Below, piece by piece: positions 14,778 to 21,769 of a stretch of DNA of 21,769 nucleotides. The DNA is from JBBQBQ01 sp038317685 (GTDB lineage: Bacteria; Desulfobacterota; Desulfuromonadia; Desulfuromonadales; DDH964). The translations under genes were made by a program, and so were the position numbers. The stretch covers positions 1 to 21,769 of the forward strand of contig JBBQBQ010000028.1 of assembly GCA_038317685.1 (NCBI GenBank). Reading direction: 5' to 3'. Below the pieces are notes generated by a model that had not been told where the DNA came from, ran no database searches, and was given only the letters and a program-made list of their open reading frames with translations. Positions within the stretch are counted from its first letter, which is position 1, and the number at the start of each line of letters is the position of its first letter.

Positions 14778-15038
14778 ATGAAGGTGCGGAAAAAGATTCT
14801 CGACTTTGAGTATGAAGAGGTGTTGGACGTCAAGGTCCGGGAACTGATCCGGGTGGCCTGCGCGGTGGCGGTCGGCTGCCCCGACTGACTCCACAAACAC
14901 TTCGCGGTCGCGAAGCAGGCGGGTGCCAGTCGGGCGGAACTGCGCGAAGCCCTGGCGTACGGGATGATTGCCCCGACGGGACGGGCCAAGAATTTTGTGC
15001 TTCACCAGCTCGAAGTTCTCGATGAACCGCAAGACTGA
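14778..15038 (+). CDS. AhpD/CMD-family selenoprotein, in-frame TGA read as selenocysteine
   Basis: An 86-residue protein of the carboxymuconolactone decarboxylase/AhpD fold, probably a thiol-disulfide or peroxide-handling redox protein. The ATG at 14778 has AGGAGG five bases upstream. The frame is open except for TGA at codon 37 (14886-14888), then runs to a TGA at 15036. Codon 37 sits where the second cysteine of the AhpD C-x-x-C belongs: C34-P-D-U37. The catalytic pattern of AhpD (Glu, 11 residues, Cys-x-x-Cys, 3 residues, His) is fully met by E22, C34, U37 and H41. Downstream text (KHFAVAKQAGASRAELREAL) is the expected CMD helix continuation, so the TGA is not a real end. A SECIS-like hairpin follows at once. 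The alternative, a nonsense-mutated gene, does not explain the exact position or the hairpin. Confidence 0.88.
14886..14915 (+). promoter_or_regulatory. UGA plus SECIS-like stem-loop
   Basis: After the TGA (14886-14888) and 11 spacer bases comes CTTCGCGGTCGCGAAG (14900-14915). Its arms, CTTCGC and GCGAAG, enclose a GGTC apex. The E. coli fdhF element, as I recall it, also has an 11-base spacer, a short stem and a loop containing GGUC bound by SelB. The GGU falls 18-20 bases after the UGA here. No bulged U in the stem is visible, a difference from fdhF. Confidence 0.75.
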
Positions 15039-15044
15039 GGTCTT

Positions 15045-15068
15045 TTCCGGGCGGCTCAATGAGCCGGG
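15045..15068 (+). terminator. Hairpin between the selenoprotein gene and ttcA
   Basis: GGCTC-AAT-GAGCC (15052-15064) is flanked by TTTCC and GGGAAA that can extend the stem. It buries the first possible ATG of ttcA at 15059. There is no T-tract, so it may limit translation or stabilise the upstream mRNA rather than terminate. Confidence 0.4.
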
Positions 15069-15868
15069 AAATATCTGTAACAAGCCGATTTGTGGGAGAA
15101 ATTTGCTTGATTTTGGACACTGACCCGCGGTTCCGCCGGATCCGCAAGTTGACCGGCAGGGCGATCGGGGACTTCAATCTGATCGAAGCCGGTGACCGTA
15201 TCGCCGTCGGTGTCTCCGGCGGCAAGGATTCCTATACCCTGCTGCATGTCCTGGATAGCCTGCGACGGCGCAGCCCGGTGCGTTATGAGCTGGTGGCGGT
15301 CAACGTCGATTCGGGCTTCCCCGGTTTTCGCCAGGACCTGATCGAAACCCACCTGCGGGAGCACGGCTTCACCTACCGGATGGAAACGACCAACTGCTTC
15401 GAGATCATCGAAACCAAGCGGCGTCCCGGATCCTCCTACTGTTCGTTCTGCGCCCGGCTGCGGCGGGGGGTCCTCTATTCTCTGGCTGACGAACTCGGCT
15501 GCAACAAGGTGGCCCTCGGACACCACCTCGACGATTTTATCGAGACCCTGCTTTTGAACCAATTCTACGTCGGCACCCTGGCGGCGATGAGTCCGAAACT
15601 AGCTGCCGACAATGGCCGACATACGGTCATCCGGCCGTTGGTCTATGTCGAAGAGCAGGAGATCATGGCCCTGGTGAAAGAACACGCCTTGCCGGTGATC
15701 TGCTGCGCCTGCCCGGTCTGCGGCCAGGTCGACCAGAAACGGCAGCGGATGAAGCGGTTGATCAGGGAGCTCGCCGGGGAGAACCCCCATCTCAAGCCGA
15801 GTCTTCTCCGAGCCCTGGGGAACGTCAAACCGCGCCATCTTCTCGACCGGGCGCTCAAGGATTTTTGA
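15059..15868 (+). CDS. ttcA: tRNA 2-thiocytidine(32) synthetase TtcA
   Basis: An ATP-dependent, Fe-S-containing enzyme that thiolates C32 of certain tRNAs. Features are the PP-loop SGGKDS (residues 53-58), the cluster cysteines C128 and C131 (CSFC) and a third, C221, in CxxCG. The LRRGVLY and GHHLDDFIETLLLN blocks are typical of TtcA. Length is 269 from ATG 15059, which lies inside a hairpin and lacks a ribosome site. A TTG at 15107 follows GGGAGA at about 8 bases and gives 253 residues that begin just before the conserved region, so it may be the true start. Extra cysteines C215, C216 and C218 lie beside C221. Sulfur could come from a desulfurase such as NifS. Confidence 0.9.
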   Translation: MSREISVTSRFVGEICLILDTDPRFRRIRKLTGRAIGDFNLIEAGDRIAVGVSGGKDSYTLLHVLDSLRRRSPVRYELVAVNVDSGFPGFRQDLIETHLREHGFTYRMETTNCFEIIETKRRPGSSYCSFCARLRRGVLYSLADELGCNKVALGHHLDDFIETLLLNQFYVGTLAAMSPKLAADNGRHTVIRPLVYVEEQEIMALVKEHALPVICCACPVCGQVDQKRQRMKRLIRELAGENPHLKPSLLRALGNVKPRHLLDRALKDF

Positions 15869-15933
15869 GCTCGCCTGGCAGGCGGCGCAATTTCCGCTAC
15901 ACTGTGGGGACGAACCTAATAACAGGGGAGATC

Positions 15934-16704
15934 ATGGGTCAACCGTCCTGCACCTGCGGGCTCGATGTCAGTCTCGCGAGCCACGTCCAACAACTGCTCT
16001 TCCCGAAAAACTCCCCCTTGTGCAACTGGTGCTGCATTGGCACCAAGAACCTTATGGCGCAGGGCCTGGGGGGGGACTACTTCGATTTCATCACCATGCC
16101 CGACGGCTGCCAGGCGGTCTTCATCGGCGACGTCACCGGCCACGGCCTGCATGCTTCGGTGGTGATGTCGTTGTTGTACGGGTATATCCACCGGTCCTCG
16201 CAGGAATTCTGCTCTCCGGTCGACCTGGTGGCTTCGGTGAACCACTTTCTGCAGACTTTCGCCGCGCGCTCCCAGGTCCTTGACCATTATTTTTCCTCGA
16301 CCCTTTTCTGCGCCAGCATCAACCCCGATACGCTTGCCATGGATTACGTCAACGCCGGCCACCCGGCACCGCTGATCTTGAGGGGTGGAGAGGTTCTGAC
16401 CCTCCCCGCCACCGGGCCCCCCGTCGGATTTTTCGATGACCCCGGCTTCGGCAGTGGCTCCTTTCAGTTTCTCAAGGAGGACCGTTTCCTGCTCTTCACC
16501 GATGGCATCACCGAAGCCGCCAACAGCGAGGGTGATTTCTTCGGGGTCGAGCGTCTCAAGGGAGTGCTGTTGGAGCAGGACGGCGATCACCAGGAGCTTC
16601 TGGACCGACTCTTCGCCGCGCTGGATGATTTTGGCGCGGCAACGCTGCCCGACGACGACCGCACCGCGATCATCGTCGAATTTCATGGATTATCGGCTGT
16701 CTGA
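15934..16704 (+). CDS. SpoIIE/PP2C-type serine phosphatase
   Basis: A 256-residue, single-domain, Mn/Mg-dependent phosphatase of the SpoIIE/RsbU group, which commonly dephosphorylates anti-anti-sigma proteins. Metal-binding aspartates are in GGDYFD (D48), GDVTGHG (D66), LFTDGITEA (D190) and DDDRTAI (D240-242). NAGHPAPLIL is the other signature block. No sensor, receiver or membrane domain is attached, so input must come from a partner. A cysteine-rich N-terminus (CTC at 6-8, C30, CC at 33-34) is unusual and might bind a metal. The ATG at 15934 has AGGGGAG upstream; the frame extends back to a TTG overlapping ttcA. It overlaps the PilZ gene by 20 bp. Confidence 0.9.
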   Translation: MGQPSCTCGLDVSLASHVQQLLFPKNSPLCNWCCIGTKNLMAQGLGGDYFDFITMPDGCQAVFIGDVTGHGLHASVVMSLLYGYIHRSSQEFCSPVDLVASVNHFLQTFAARSQVLDHYFSSTLFCASINPDTLAMDYVNAGHPAPLILRGGEVLTLPATGPPVGFFDDPGFGSGSFQFLKEDRFLLFTDGITEAANSEGDFFGVERLKGVLLEQDGDHQELLDRLFAALDDFGAATLPDDDRTAIIVEFHGLSAV

Positions 16705-17455
16705 AGGCCGGCCTCACCCCTTTGGGATTCACCTCATGCTGTTGGAACCGGCCCCACGCGAACCCGCCAAAAGGGTCTGCCTGATCACCCATGACCCGAG
16801 CTTCCTGGCGGTTCTGGGAGCGCTCCTCGAGGAATGGGACTATGCCCTCCTCCCCCGAGCCTCGTCCGGCTGCCTGATTCTCGCCGAAGAAGGCTGCCCG
16901 GTCCCGGAACAAGTCGGCACCCTCATCCGGCTCGGCGGATCCCCCTGTCAGGCCCGCAACCGGCTGTCGCTCCCCCTGGTAGTGGAGGAGTTGTGGGCCG
17001 CCTTGGAGCCGCGCTTCCACAAACCGCCCCGCAACCATATGCGCATCGCCCGGCAGATGCAGGCTCTCGCCCGTCTGCGGGGGGCGGAGGAAGCGACCAC
17101 CATCACCAGCATCTCCGACCTGGGGATGCGGTTCATCCTCTCCCGGGAGTCGGTGAAGGACGAGGTGGTCGAACTCGAATTCACGATCGAGGGAGTCAGT
17201 TACCGGCAGTTCGGCAGGGTGATCTACGTGGTCCCGCGCGGCGATGCCGCTGGTCACGCTCAAAACGACATCGGCATCCTTTTCACCCGCCCCTCCGCCG
17301 AGCTTCGGGCCGCCATTCGGGACTACGTGGTGAGCTGTTTCCTGGAGCGGGTCAGAGTGCGGTTTGCCGCCGAAATTTTCTGTGCCGGCCTCGACTATTT
17401 CGCCATCTCCCCCGCTGTCCGGCGCCGCTTGGGCTGCCAGGTGTCTGGTGAGTGA
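16685..17455 (+). CDS. PilZ-domain protein with degenerate receiver-like N-terminus
   Basis: A 256-residue candidate cyclic-di-GMP effector. The N-terminal part (about 28-105) resembles a receiver domain (KRVCLITHDPSFLAVLGALLE) but shows no clear phospho-acceptor aspartate. A PilZ domain follows at about 115-220, with R116-xxx-R120 and S142-x-S-x-x-G147. The usual first residue of the second motif is Asp or Asn, so ligand affinity could be altered. The ATG at 16685 overlaps the phosphatase gene by 20 bp; ATG 16736 (239 residues) is an alternative. Neither has a clear ribosome site. Translational coupling to the phosphatase is likely, and the two probably act in one signalling path. PilZ assignment is by motif only. 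Confidence 0.72.
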   Translation: MDYRLSEGRPHPFGIHLMLLEPAPREPAKRVCLITHDPSFLAVLGALLEEWDYALLPRASSGCLILAEEGCPVPEQVGTLIRLGGSPCQARNRLSLPLVVEELWAALEPRFHKPPRNHMRIARQMQALARLRGAEEATTITSISDLGMRFILSRESVKDEVVELEFTIEGVSYRQFGRVIYVVPRGDAAGHAQNDIGILFTRPSAELRAAIRDYVVSCFLERVRVRFAAEIFCAGLDYFAISPAVRRRLGCQVSGE

Positions 17456-17490
17456 ATAGCGACCTTGGCAGGCGGAGCGCGAAAACCAGC

Positions 17491-17518
17491 ACGGGCCGGG
17501 GAAAGATTCCCGGCCCGT
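17491..17518. terminator. Shared hairpin between convergent genes
   Basis: ACGGGCCGGG (17491-17500) pairs perfectly with CCCGGCCCGT (17509-17518), 8-nt loop. It lies 35 bp after the PilZ gene and 29 bp from the end of the opposing regulator gene, so it can end transcripts from both sides. T-tracts are weak on each strand. Confidence 0.65.
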
Positions 17519-17547
17519 CGTTGTTCCGGCCCACCCTAGGCCAACGG

Positions 17548-19434
17548 CTACTTCTTGAAGACCCGGTCGAAGAGACCGCTGGCGTTGCCGCGTCGCATGT
17601 TCATCAACCGCAGCTCCCGCAACGCCTCGGTGCAGTTGGGGTTGCACTTGATGGCCTTTTCGAAGCGTTTCTCGGCTTCGGCCTCGCGGCCGCTTTCTTT
17701 AAGGAGATAGCCGAGATAAAGGTGAGTCTTGTCGAGCTTGTGGTTGAGATCAAGGGAGAGCTGCAGAGCCTGGAGCGCCTCGGAAAGGCGCTCTTTGTCC
17801 GTGGGGTTGCATTTGAATTTGGCCCAGGCGTACTGGGTGAGGTACTCGGGTTCCTTGGGGTTGAGCTTGATCGACCAGGCAAAGGCTTCCAAGGCTTCGT
17901 GATAATTTTTGGTGCGCAGAAAGACCAACCCTTTCTGAAAGGCGGTTTCAGCCTGGAGGATGTCGGAAACGTCAATCTGGTGGGGTTTGGTCTTCCCGCC
18001 TAACGACTCGGTATAGTCGCGGCGGGCGACCGGGTCGGTGAGCAGATGGTAGGCCGCGCCGATACGCTGGAAGAGTTGGTTGACCTTGATCAACAGGTCG
18101 GGAGAAAGGTACTGCCGCTGGAAGTGGTCGGGGTGGTATTGCTTGGCGAGGTTGAAATAATTGTGTCGGATCTCCTCCGTCGAGGCATTTCTGGCGACGC
18201 CGAGGAGGGCGAAGTGGTCGAGGGGCATCAGGCGGGCATAATCGGCCAGAACGCTTTCCCGCAACTGCTGTTTGTCGATCGGGGTCGGCCCTGGTTCCGG
18301 GGCGAAACTACCACCCGCAACGGGGATTTCCCGGCTCTCGATCACCTCCGCGATGAGGAGGGCAGCCAGTAGCTGTTCATTTTCATGGCGGCTCAAAGGG
18401 TAGCGGCCGAGCAAATTCTCCAGGGTTTGATGCCCCCGGCACAGGGCCAGGAACTCGGTCTCACGGCGGCTGAGACGCAGATCCTGGAAGCGGTAATGGG
18501 GATTCTCCGTCTGTAGCAGATAGCGCTGCCGGTGCGGCTTGAGGATCGCCGCCACCTGGCTGTCGGCGAAGTGACGGCGAATCCCCTGAAGGATCATCTC
18601 GGCGGGGGAGAGATTGATGACCGTGACCCCCTCCTTGAAATTCCGGACCTGTACAAAACGGTAGTTGCCGTCGGCCCAGGCGAAGCCTTCGAGAAGCTTG
18701 TCGTTCACCTGCCGGCTGAGGAGTTCGTGGAGTTGCGGGGGGGAGAGGAGCCCCATCTCGATGAGCACCGTCCCCTGCCGCCGGTCGCTGGTCTTCCCCT
18801 GGGCCAGCGAGTCATCGCTCTGCGCCTGGGTAATCAGCCCTTCCCGCACCAGCAGGGGACCGAGACATTCACTCAGCAGGTTGGAGCGGACGAAGATCGG
18901 ATAGCCGTCCTTGATGTAAACCACCTTTTTCAGATCGCTCCGCTCCAGATGGAGGAGGCCGGTGGTTTTGAGGGTATAGAGGTTGTGCAGCAGCTGCGGC
19001 AGCGGGATGTCGGCGAGGGACCCTTCGACGCGGAATTTTTTTTCAGCCGCCGGGGTGTCGGCCGTCCCGATGAGATCCCGGACCTTGTCGTGGAGGGTGG
19101 CCAGACTGAAGGGCTTGAGGAGGTAGTCGCTGGCCCCGTACTCCTCGCGGGCCTGGCGAATGTGGCGGGCCTCCTTCTGGAAGGCGGTCATCAGGATGAT
19201 CGGCAGCCGGGCCGTTTGCTGTGCGCTCCGCAGTTCCCGGCAGATATCAAGGCCGGAAAGGCCGGGAAGGAGGACGTCGAGAAGCGCCAGATCGTACCCC
19301 CCCTCCAGAATCTTCGGCAGGCCGGGGTCGGCGGCCGGGAAGGCATCGACCAGATATCCCCTGAGCTTGAGAGATTCGCCCAGAAAGCGGCAGATGTTCT
19401 GATCGTCGTCGATGATGGCGATCTTTTTGGCCAT
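17548..19434 (-). CDS. Response regulator with PATAN (DUF4388), J domain and TPRs
   Basis: A 628-residue cytoplasmic multidomain regulator. A receiver domain at 1-122 has the acidic pocket D9-D11, phospho-acceptor D53, T83 and K107, all intact. A PATAN/DUF4388 region at about 134-300 starts GSLADIPLPQLLHNLYTLKTTG. A J domain at about 405-475 has the HPD tripeptide intact (H434-P-D436), so it should stimulate a DnaK-type ATPase. Tetratricopeptide helices at about 492-610 finish the protein. No DNA-binding output is visible. It probably links phosphorelay signals to chaperone or protein-assembly control. The ATG at 19434 follows AAGGA. It lies 29 bp downstream of glnE on the same strand and is likely co-transcribed. 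Such REC-PATAN-J proteins are, to my knowledge, mostly found in deltaproteobacteria. Confidence 0.88.
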   Translation of the reverse strand: MAKKIAIIDDDQNICRFLGESLKLRGYLVDAFPAADPGLPKILEGGYDLALLDVLLPGLSGLDICRELRSAQQTARLPIILMTAFQKEARHIRQAREEYGASDYLLKPFSLATLHDKVRDLIGTADTPAAEKKFRVEGSLADIPLPQLLHNLYTLKTTGLLHLERSDLKKVVYIKDGYPIFVRSNLLSECLGPLLVREGLITQAQSDDSLAQGKTSDRRQGTVLIEMGLLSPPQLHELLSRQVNDKLLEGFAWADGNYRFVQVRNFKEGVTVINLSPAEMILQGIRRHFADSQVAAILKPHRQRYLLQTENPHYRFQDLRLSRRETEFLALCRGHQTLENLLGRYPLSRHENEQLLAALLIAEVIESREIPVAGGSFAPEPGPTPIDKQQLRESVLADYARLMPLDHFALLGVARNASTEEIRHNYFNLAKQYHPDHFQRQYLSPDLLIKVNQLFQRIGAAYHLLTDPVARRDYTESLGGKTKPHQIDVSDILQAETAFQKGLVFLRTKNYHEALEAFAWSIKLNPKEPEYLTQYAWAKFKCNPTDKERLSEALQALQLSLDLNHKLDKTHLYLGYLLKESGREAEAEKRFEKAIKCNPNCTEALRELRLMNMRRGNASGLFDRVFKK

Positions 19435-19463
19435 GGATCCTTTTTGCCCCCGTTGGAGAATCT

Positions 19464-21769
19464 TCAGCCTCCAGCCGGATGTTCCGGTCGGAGATGCCGG
19501 TCGAAGATGGTGCGGATTTTTTCGGTGATGGTGTGGTATTCCTCCACGAAGACGTCCGCCGGGTGGCGAGGCCGCTCCGGGTAGCCGAGGCGTCGCGCCA
19601 GCCGCATCAGGGTGGCACGGTCCGAGGAGATTTCGTTGATCGATTGGTCGTGGACCAGCCGCAGCTTATTCTCCAGCCGCCGCAGGAACCGGTAGCCGGC
19701 ATCCAGGGCGGCAAACTCCGGTTCGCTCAGGATACCTGCATCCCGCAGCAAGCGCAAGGCGGTCAGGGTGTTGTTGCTGCGCAGCGCCGGCTGCTTTTCG
19801 GCATGCTGCAGCTGCAGGTACTGCACCAGGAATTCCACATCGACCATCCCCCCCCGGCCGGTCTTGATATTGAAGTGGTCAGCTCCTTCCCGGGCGATTT
19901 CGGTTTCCATGCGGCCCCGCAGCCGGTCGATTTCCCCCTGCAGCCCCGCCGGTACCGGTCGTTCGAAGGCGAAACGGCAGAGCAGTCTGTCGATGCGCCG
20001 GACCAGCTCCGGGGGGCCGACGACCGTGCGGGCTTTGGTCAGGGCCTGCCGTTCCCAGATTTGGGCCGAAGAGGTGTGGTAGCGTTCGAAGGCGGCCAGG
20101 GAGGTGACCAGCGGTCCTTGATTCCCCGACGGACGCAGGCGGGTGTCGATCTGGTAGACGATCCCCTCGCGGGTCATGAGGGTCAGGACCGAGATGATAC
20201 GCTGCGCCAGGCGCGAGAAATACTCCTGATTCCCCTGGGGGCGGAAACGCGCTGGATCACCCCCGGGAGCCGGATGGGTTTCACCCTCCCCCTCGAAGAT
20301 GAAGATGATGTCGAGATCGGAGTGGTAATTGAGCTCGAGGCCGCCGAGTTTCCCCATCCCGACGATGGCGAATCCGGCCTCGTGGTCTTCCCCCTCGGCA
20401 TTCTTGCAGAAGGGGGTACCGAAGCGCGGCAGGAGTTCCTCGCGGGCGATGCTGAGCGCCTGTTCCAGGCAAACCTCAGCCAGCCAGGAGAGCTGCAGCG
20501 TCCCGTCCGCCTGGGGGGTATGACCGTGAATGTCCCCGATGGCGATGCGCAGGAATTCCTCGTTGCGGAAGCGGCGCAGTACTTCGAGCTTCAGCTCGTA
20601 GTCGTCGGCGGACTTCAGCAGTTCGGCGAGGTCGCGGGCCATGGTCGGACGGTCTTTGAAGGGGGCGGCGTAGGAGCGTGAGACCAGGGAGTCGAGAATC
20701 TCCGGATGCTGGATGAAGATGCGGGACAGGAACTGACTGGTGCCGAAGAGAGAGACGAGGAGCTTGATGATTCCTTTGTTCTCCGTCAGCAGGGCGTAAT
20801 AGGTGGCGCGGGCCCGCAGCGCCCCCAAAAATTTCTCCAGGTTGAGGAGCGCCATGTCCGGCTCCGGGGAATCGATCACTTCCTGCAGCAGCAACGGCGC
20901 GATCCGCTCCAGGTGACGCCGGGCGCGGGGAGTGAGGAAGGTTCGCGGCGCTCCGCGCAGCAGCTGCAGGCTGTCGAAGGCCGCTTCCGGATTTTGGAAG
21001 CCCTTCTCTTCGAGGATGTCCTTGGCAAGGTCGCTGTCGGCGTTGGGATCGAGGAGGAAAAGGACTTCCGGACGGACCTCGTCGCCGACGATTTCTTCGC
21101 TGGTGTAGAAGAGGTCGCGGTAGATCGTCTCGACCCCCTGGCGATGACGGTCGAGTTCGGCGCGAAAGCCGGTTTCATCCGCAAATCCACAACGCCGGGC
21201 CAGGCTGCGCAGTTCGTCATGCTGGACCGGCAGGTTGTGGGTCTGGCGTTCCTGAACGACCTGAATGCGATGCTCGACGGTCCGCAGGAAGCGGTAGGCA
21301 TCGCGCAGGGTGTGGTAATCCTGCTCTTTGACCAGGCCTTCAGCGCGCAGCAGGTCGAGGGCCTTGAGGCTGTTCTTCTCCCGCAGGGCCGGATTCTTGC
21401 CGGCGTAGATCAGCTGCATCGCCTGAATGAAGAATTCGATCTCGCGGATGCCGCCGTGACCGAGCTTGAGGTTGAGCTCTCCCTCGCGCTCCCGGGTCAG
21501 ACTGCGGTCGATCTTCTGCTTCATCACCTTGATGTCCTCGATCATCGCGTAATCGAGGTAGCGGCGATAAATGAAGGGTTCCAGGTTCTTCAGCAGCCGT
21601 TCCCCGAACGCGAGACTGCCGGCCACCGGGCGAGCTTTGAGGAGTGCTGCCCGCTCCCAGCTCTGCCCCCAGCTTTCGTAATAGACCTCGGCGCTCCGCA
21701 GGGAACAGGCCATCTCGCCGTTGTTCCCCTCCGGGCGCAGGCGCAGGTCGACACGGAAGACGAAGCCGT
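19464..21769 (-). CDS. glnE: Glutamine synthetase adenylyltransferase/adenylyl-removing enzyme GlnE, 5' end outside window
   Basis: The bifunctional enzyme that adenylylates and deadenylylates glutamine synthetase in response to PII and glutamine. About 767 residues are present of a protein normally 950-1000 long. The start and the first nucleotidyltransferase GxSDxD motif lie beyond 21769. Visible parts are the end of the N-terminal domain (VDLRLRPEGNNG), its GlnD-UR helical domain (GGIREIEFFIQAMQLIY), then the C-terminal transferase domain (GMGKLGGLELNYHSDLDIIF with YQIDTRLRPSGNQGP). The second helical domain (GGMVDVEFLVQYLQLQHA) comes last. The two-fold internal repeat typical of GlnE is plain. 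The protein ends normally at 19464. It is upstream of the REC-PATAN-J gene, with 29 bp between. Confidence 0.95.
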   Translation of the reverse strand, partial: GFVFRVDLRLRPEGNNGEMACSLRSAEVYYESWGQSWERAALLKARPVAGSLAFGERLLKNLEPFIYRRYLDYAMIEDIKVMKQKIDRSLTREREGELNLKLGHGGIREIEFFIQAMQLIYAGKNPALREKNSLKALDLLRAEGLVKEQDYHTLRDAYRFLRTVEHRIQVVQERQTHNLPVQHDELRSLARRCGFADETGFRAELDRHRQGVETIYRDLFYTSEEIVGDEVRPEVLFLLDPNADSDLAKDILEEKGFQNPEAAFDSLQLLRGAPRTFLTPRARRHLERIAPLLLQEVIDSPEPDMALLNLEKFLGALRARATYYALLTENKGIIKLLVSLFGTSQFLSRIFIQHPEILDSLVSRSYAAPFKDRPTMARDLAELLKSADDYELKLEVLRRFRNEEFLRIAIGDIHGHTPQADGTLQLSWLAEVCLEQALSIAREELLPRFGTPFCKNAEGEDHEAGFAIVGMGKLGGLELNYHSDLDIIFIFEGEGETHPAPGGDPARFRPQGNQEYFSRLAQRIISVLTLMTREGIVYQIDTRLRPSGNQGPLVTSLAAFERYHTSSAQIWERQALTKARTVVGPPELVRRIDRLLCRFAFERPVPAGLQGEIDRLRGRMETEIAREGADHFNIKTGRGGMVDVEFLVQYLQLQHAEKQPALRSNNTLTALRLLRDAGILSEPEFAALDAGYRFLRRLENKLRLVHDQSINEISSDRATLMRLARRLGYPERPRHPADVFVEEYHTITEKIRTIFDRHLRPEHPAGG

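Noticed and set aside
1..21769. CRISPR arrays, tRNA or rRNA genes, integrase or intact insertion sequences
   Set aside because: None seen: no regularly spaced repeats, no cloverleaf-type segments, no transposase or integrase motifs on reading both strands.

Overview
The window looks like chromosome from a GC-rich anaerobic deltaproteobacterium of the Desulfuromonadales/Geobacter type (now Desulfuromonadota). The signs are a stand-alone nifS-nifU pair with full three-domain NifU, a REC-PATAN-J-domain regulator, a PilZ/SpoIIE signalling pair, an outer-membrane porin and an apparent AhpD-like selenoprotein. This assignment is inferred from gene content and protein style; there is no rRNA in the window to fix it.

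Layout. 38-1147 (-): LysM lytic transglycosylase with its own strong promoter. 1300-2000: accessory or decaying stretch with a GGGGACAG repeat zone and the C-terminal remnant of a Fic protein. 2048-4533: promoter, structured leader, nifS, nifU and an intrinsic terminator. 4569-6451: N-terminally deleted aldo/keto reductase pseudogene, then an intact zinc alcohol dehydrogenase. 6573-7364: DODA/YgiD-type dioxygenase. 7563-10047 (-): sixA and, upstream of it, an SLC13-type transporter with two RCK_C domains. 10252-11840: regulated-looking promoter, structured 5' leader, porin, and a terminator overlapping a 17-bp inverted repeat. 11911-12941: azlC-azlD exporter pair. 13282-14685: radical SAM protein of the COG2108 type. 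14778-15038: selenoprotein gene. 15059-15868: ttcA. 15934-17455: SpoIIE-type phosphatase plus PilZ protein. 17548-21769 (-): REC-PATAN-J-TPR protein and, upstream of it, glnE, which is cut by the window edge.

The main discovery is a gene that conventional ORF calling misses. At 14778-15038 a strong Shine-Dalgarno leads into an 86-residue AhpD/CMD-family protein. Its reading frame is interrupted by one TGA exactly where the second redox cysteine of the C-x-x-C centre belongs (C34-P-D-U37). The AhpD catalytic spacing E-N11-C-x-x-U-xxx-H is kept. Eleven bases after the TGA comes a stem-loop with a GGTC apex, the arrangement of a bacterial SECIS element. The simplest reading is a selenocysteine peroxiredoxin-type redox protein.

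Most genes are ordinary chromosomal functions: Fe-S assembly, cell wall, nitrogen control, tRNA thiolation and amino-acid export. Several regulatory structures stand out: the nifSU leader, the porin leader, the porin/azlC mutually exclusive hairpins, and the terminator after azlD. Functions were assigned by reading motifs; no database search was possible.
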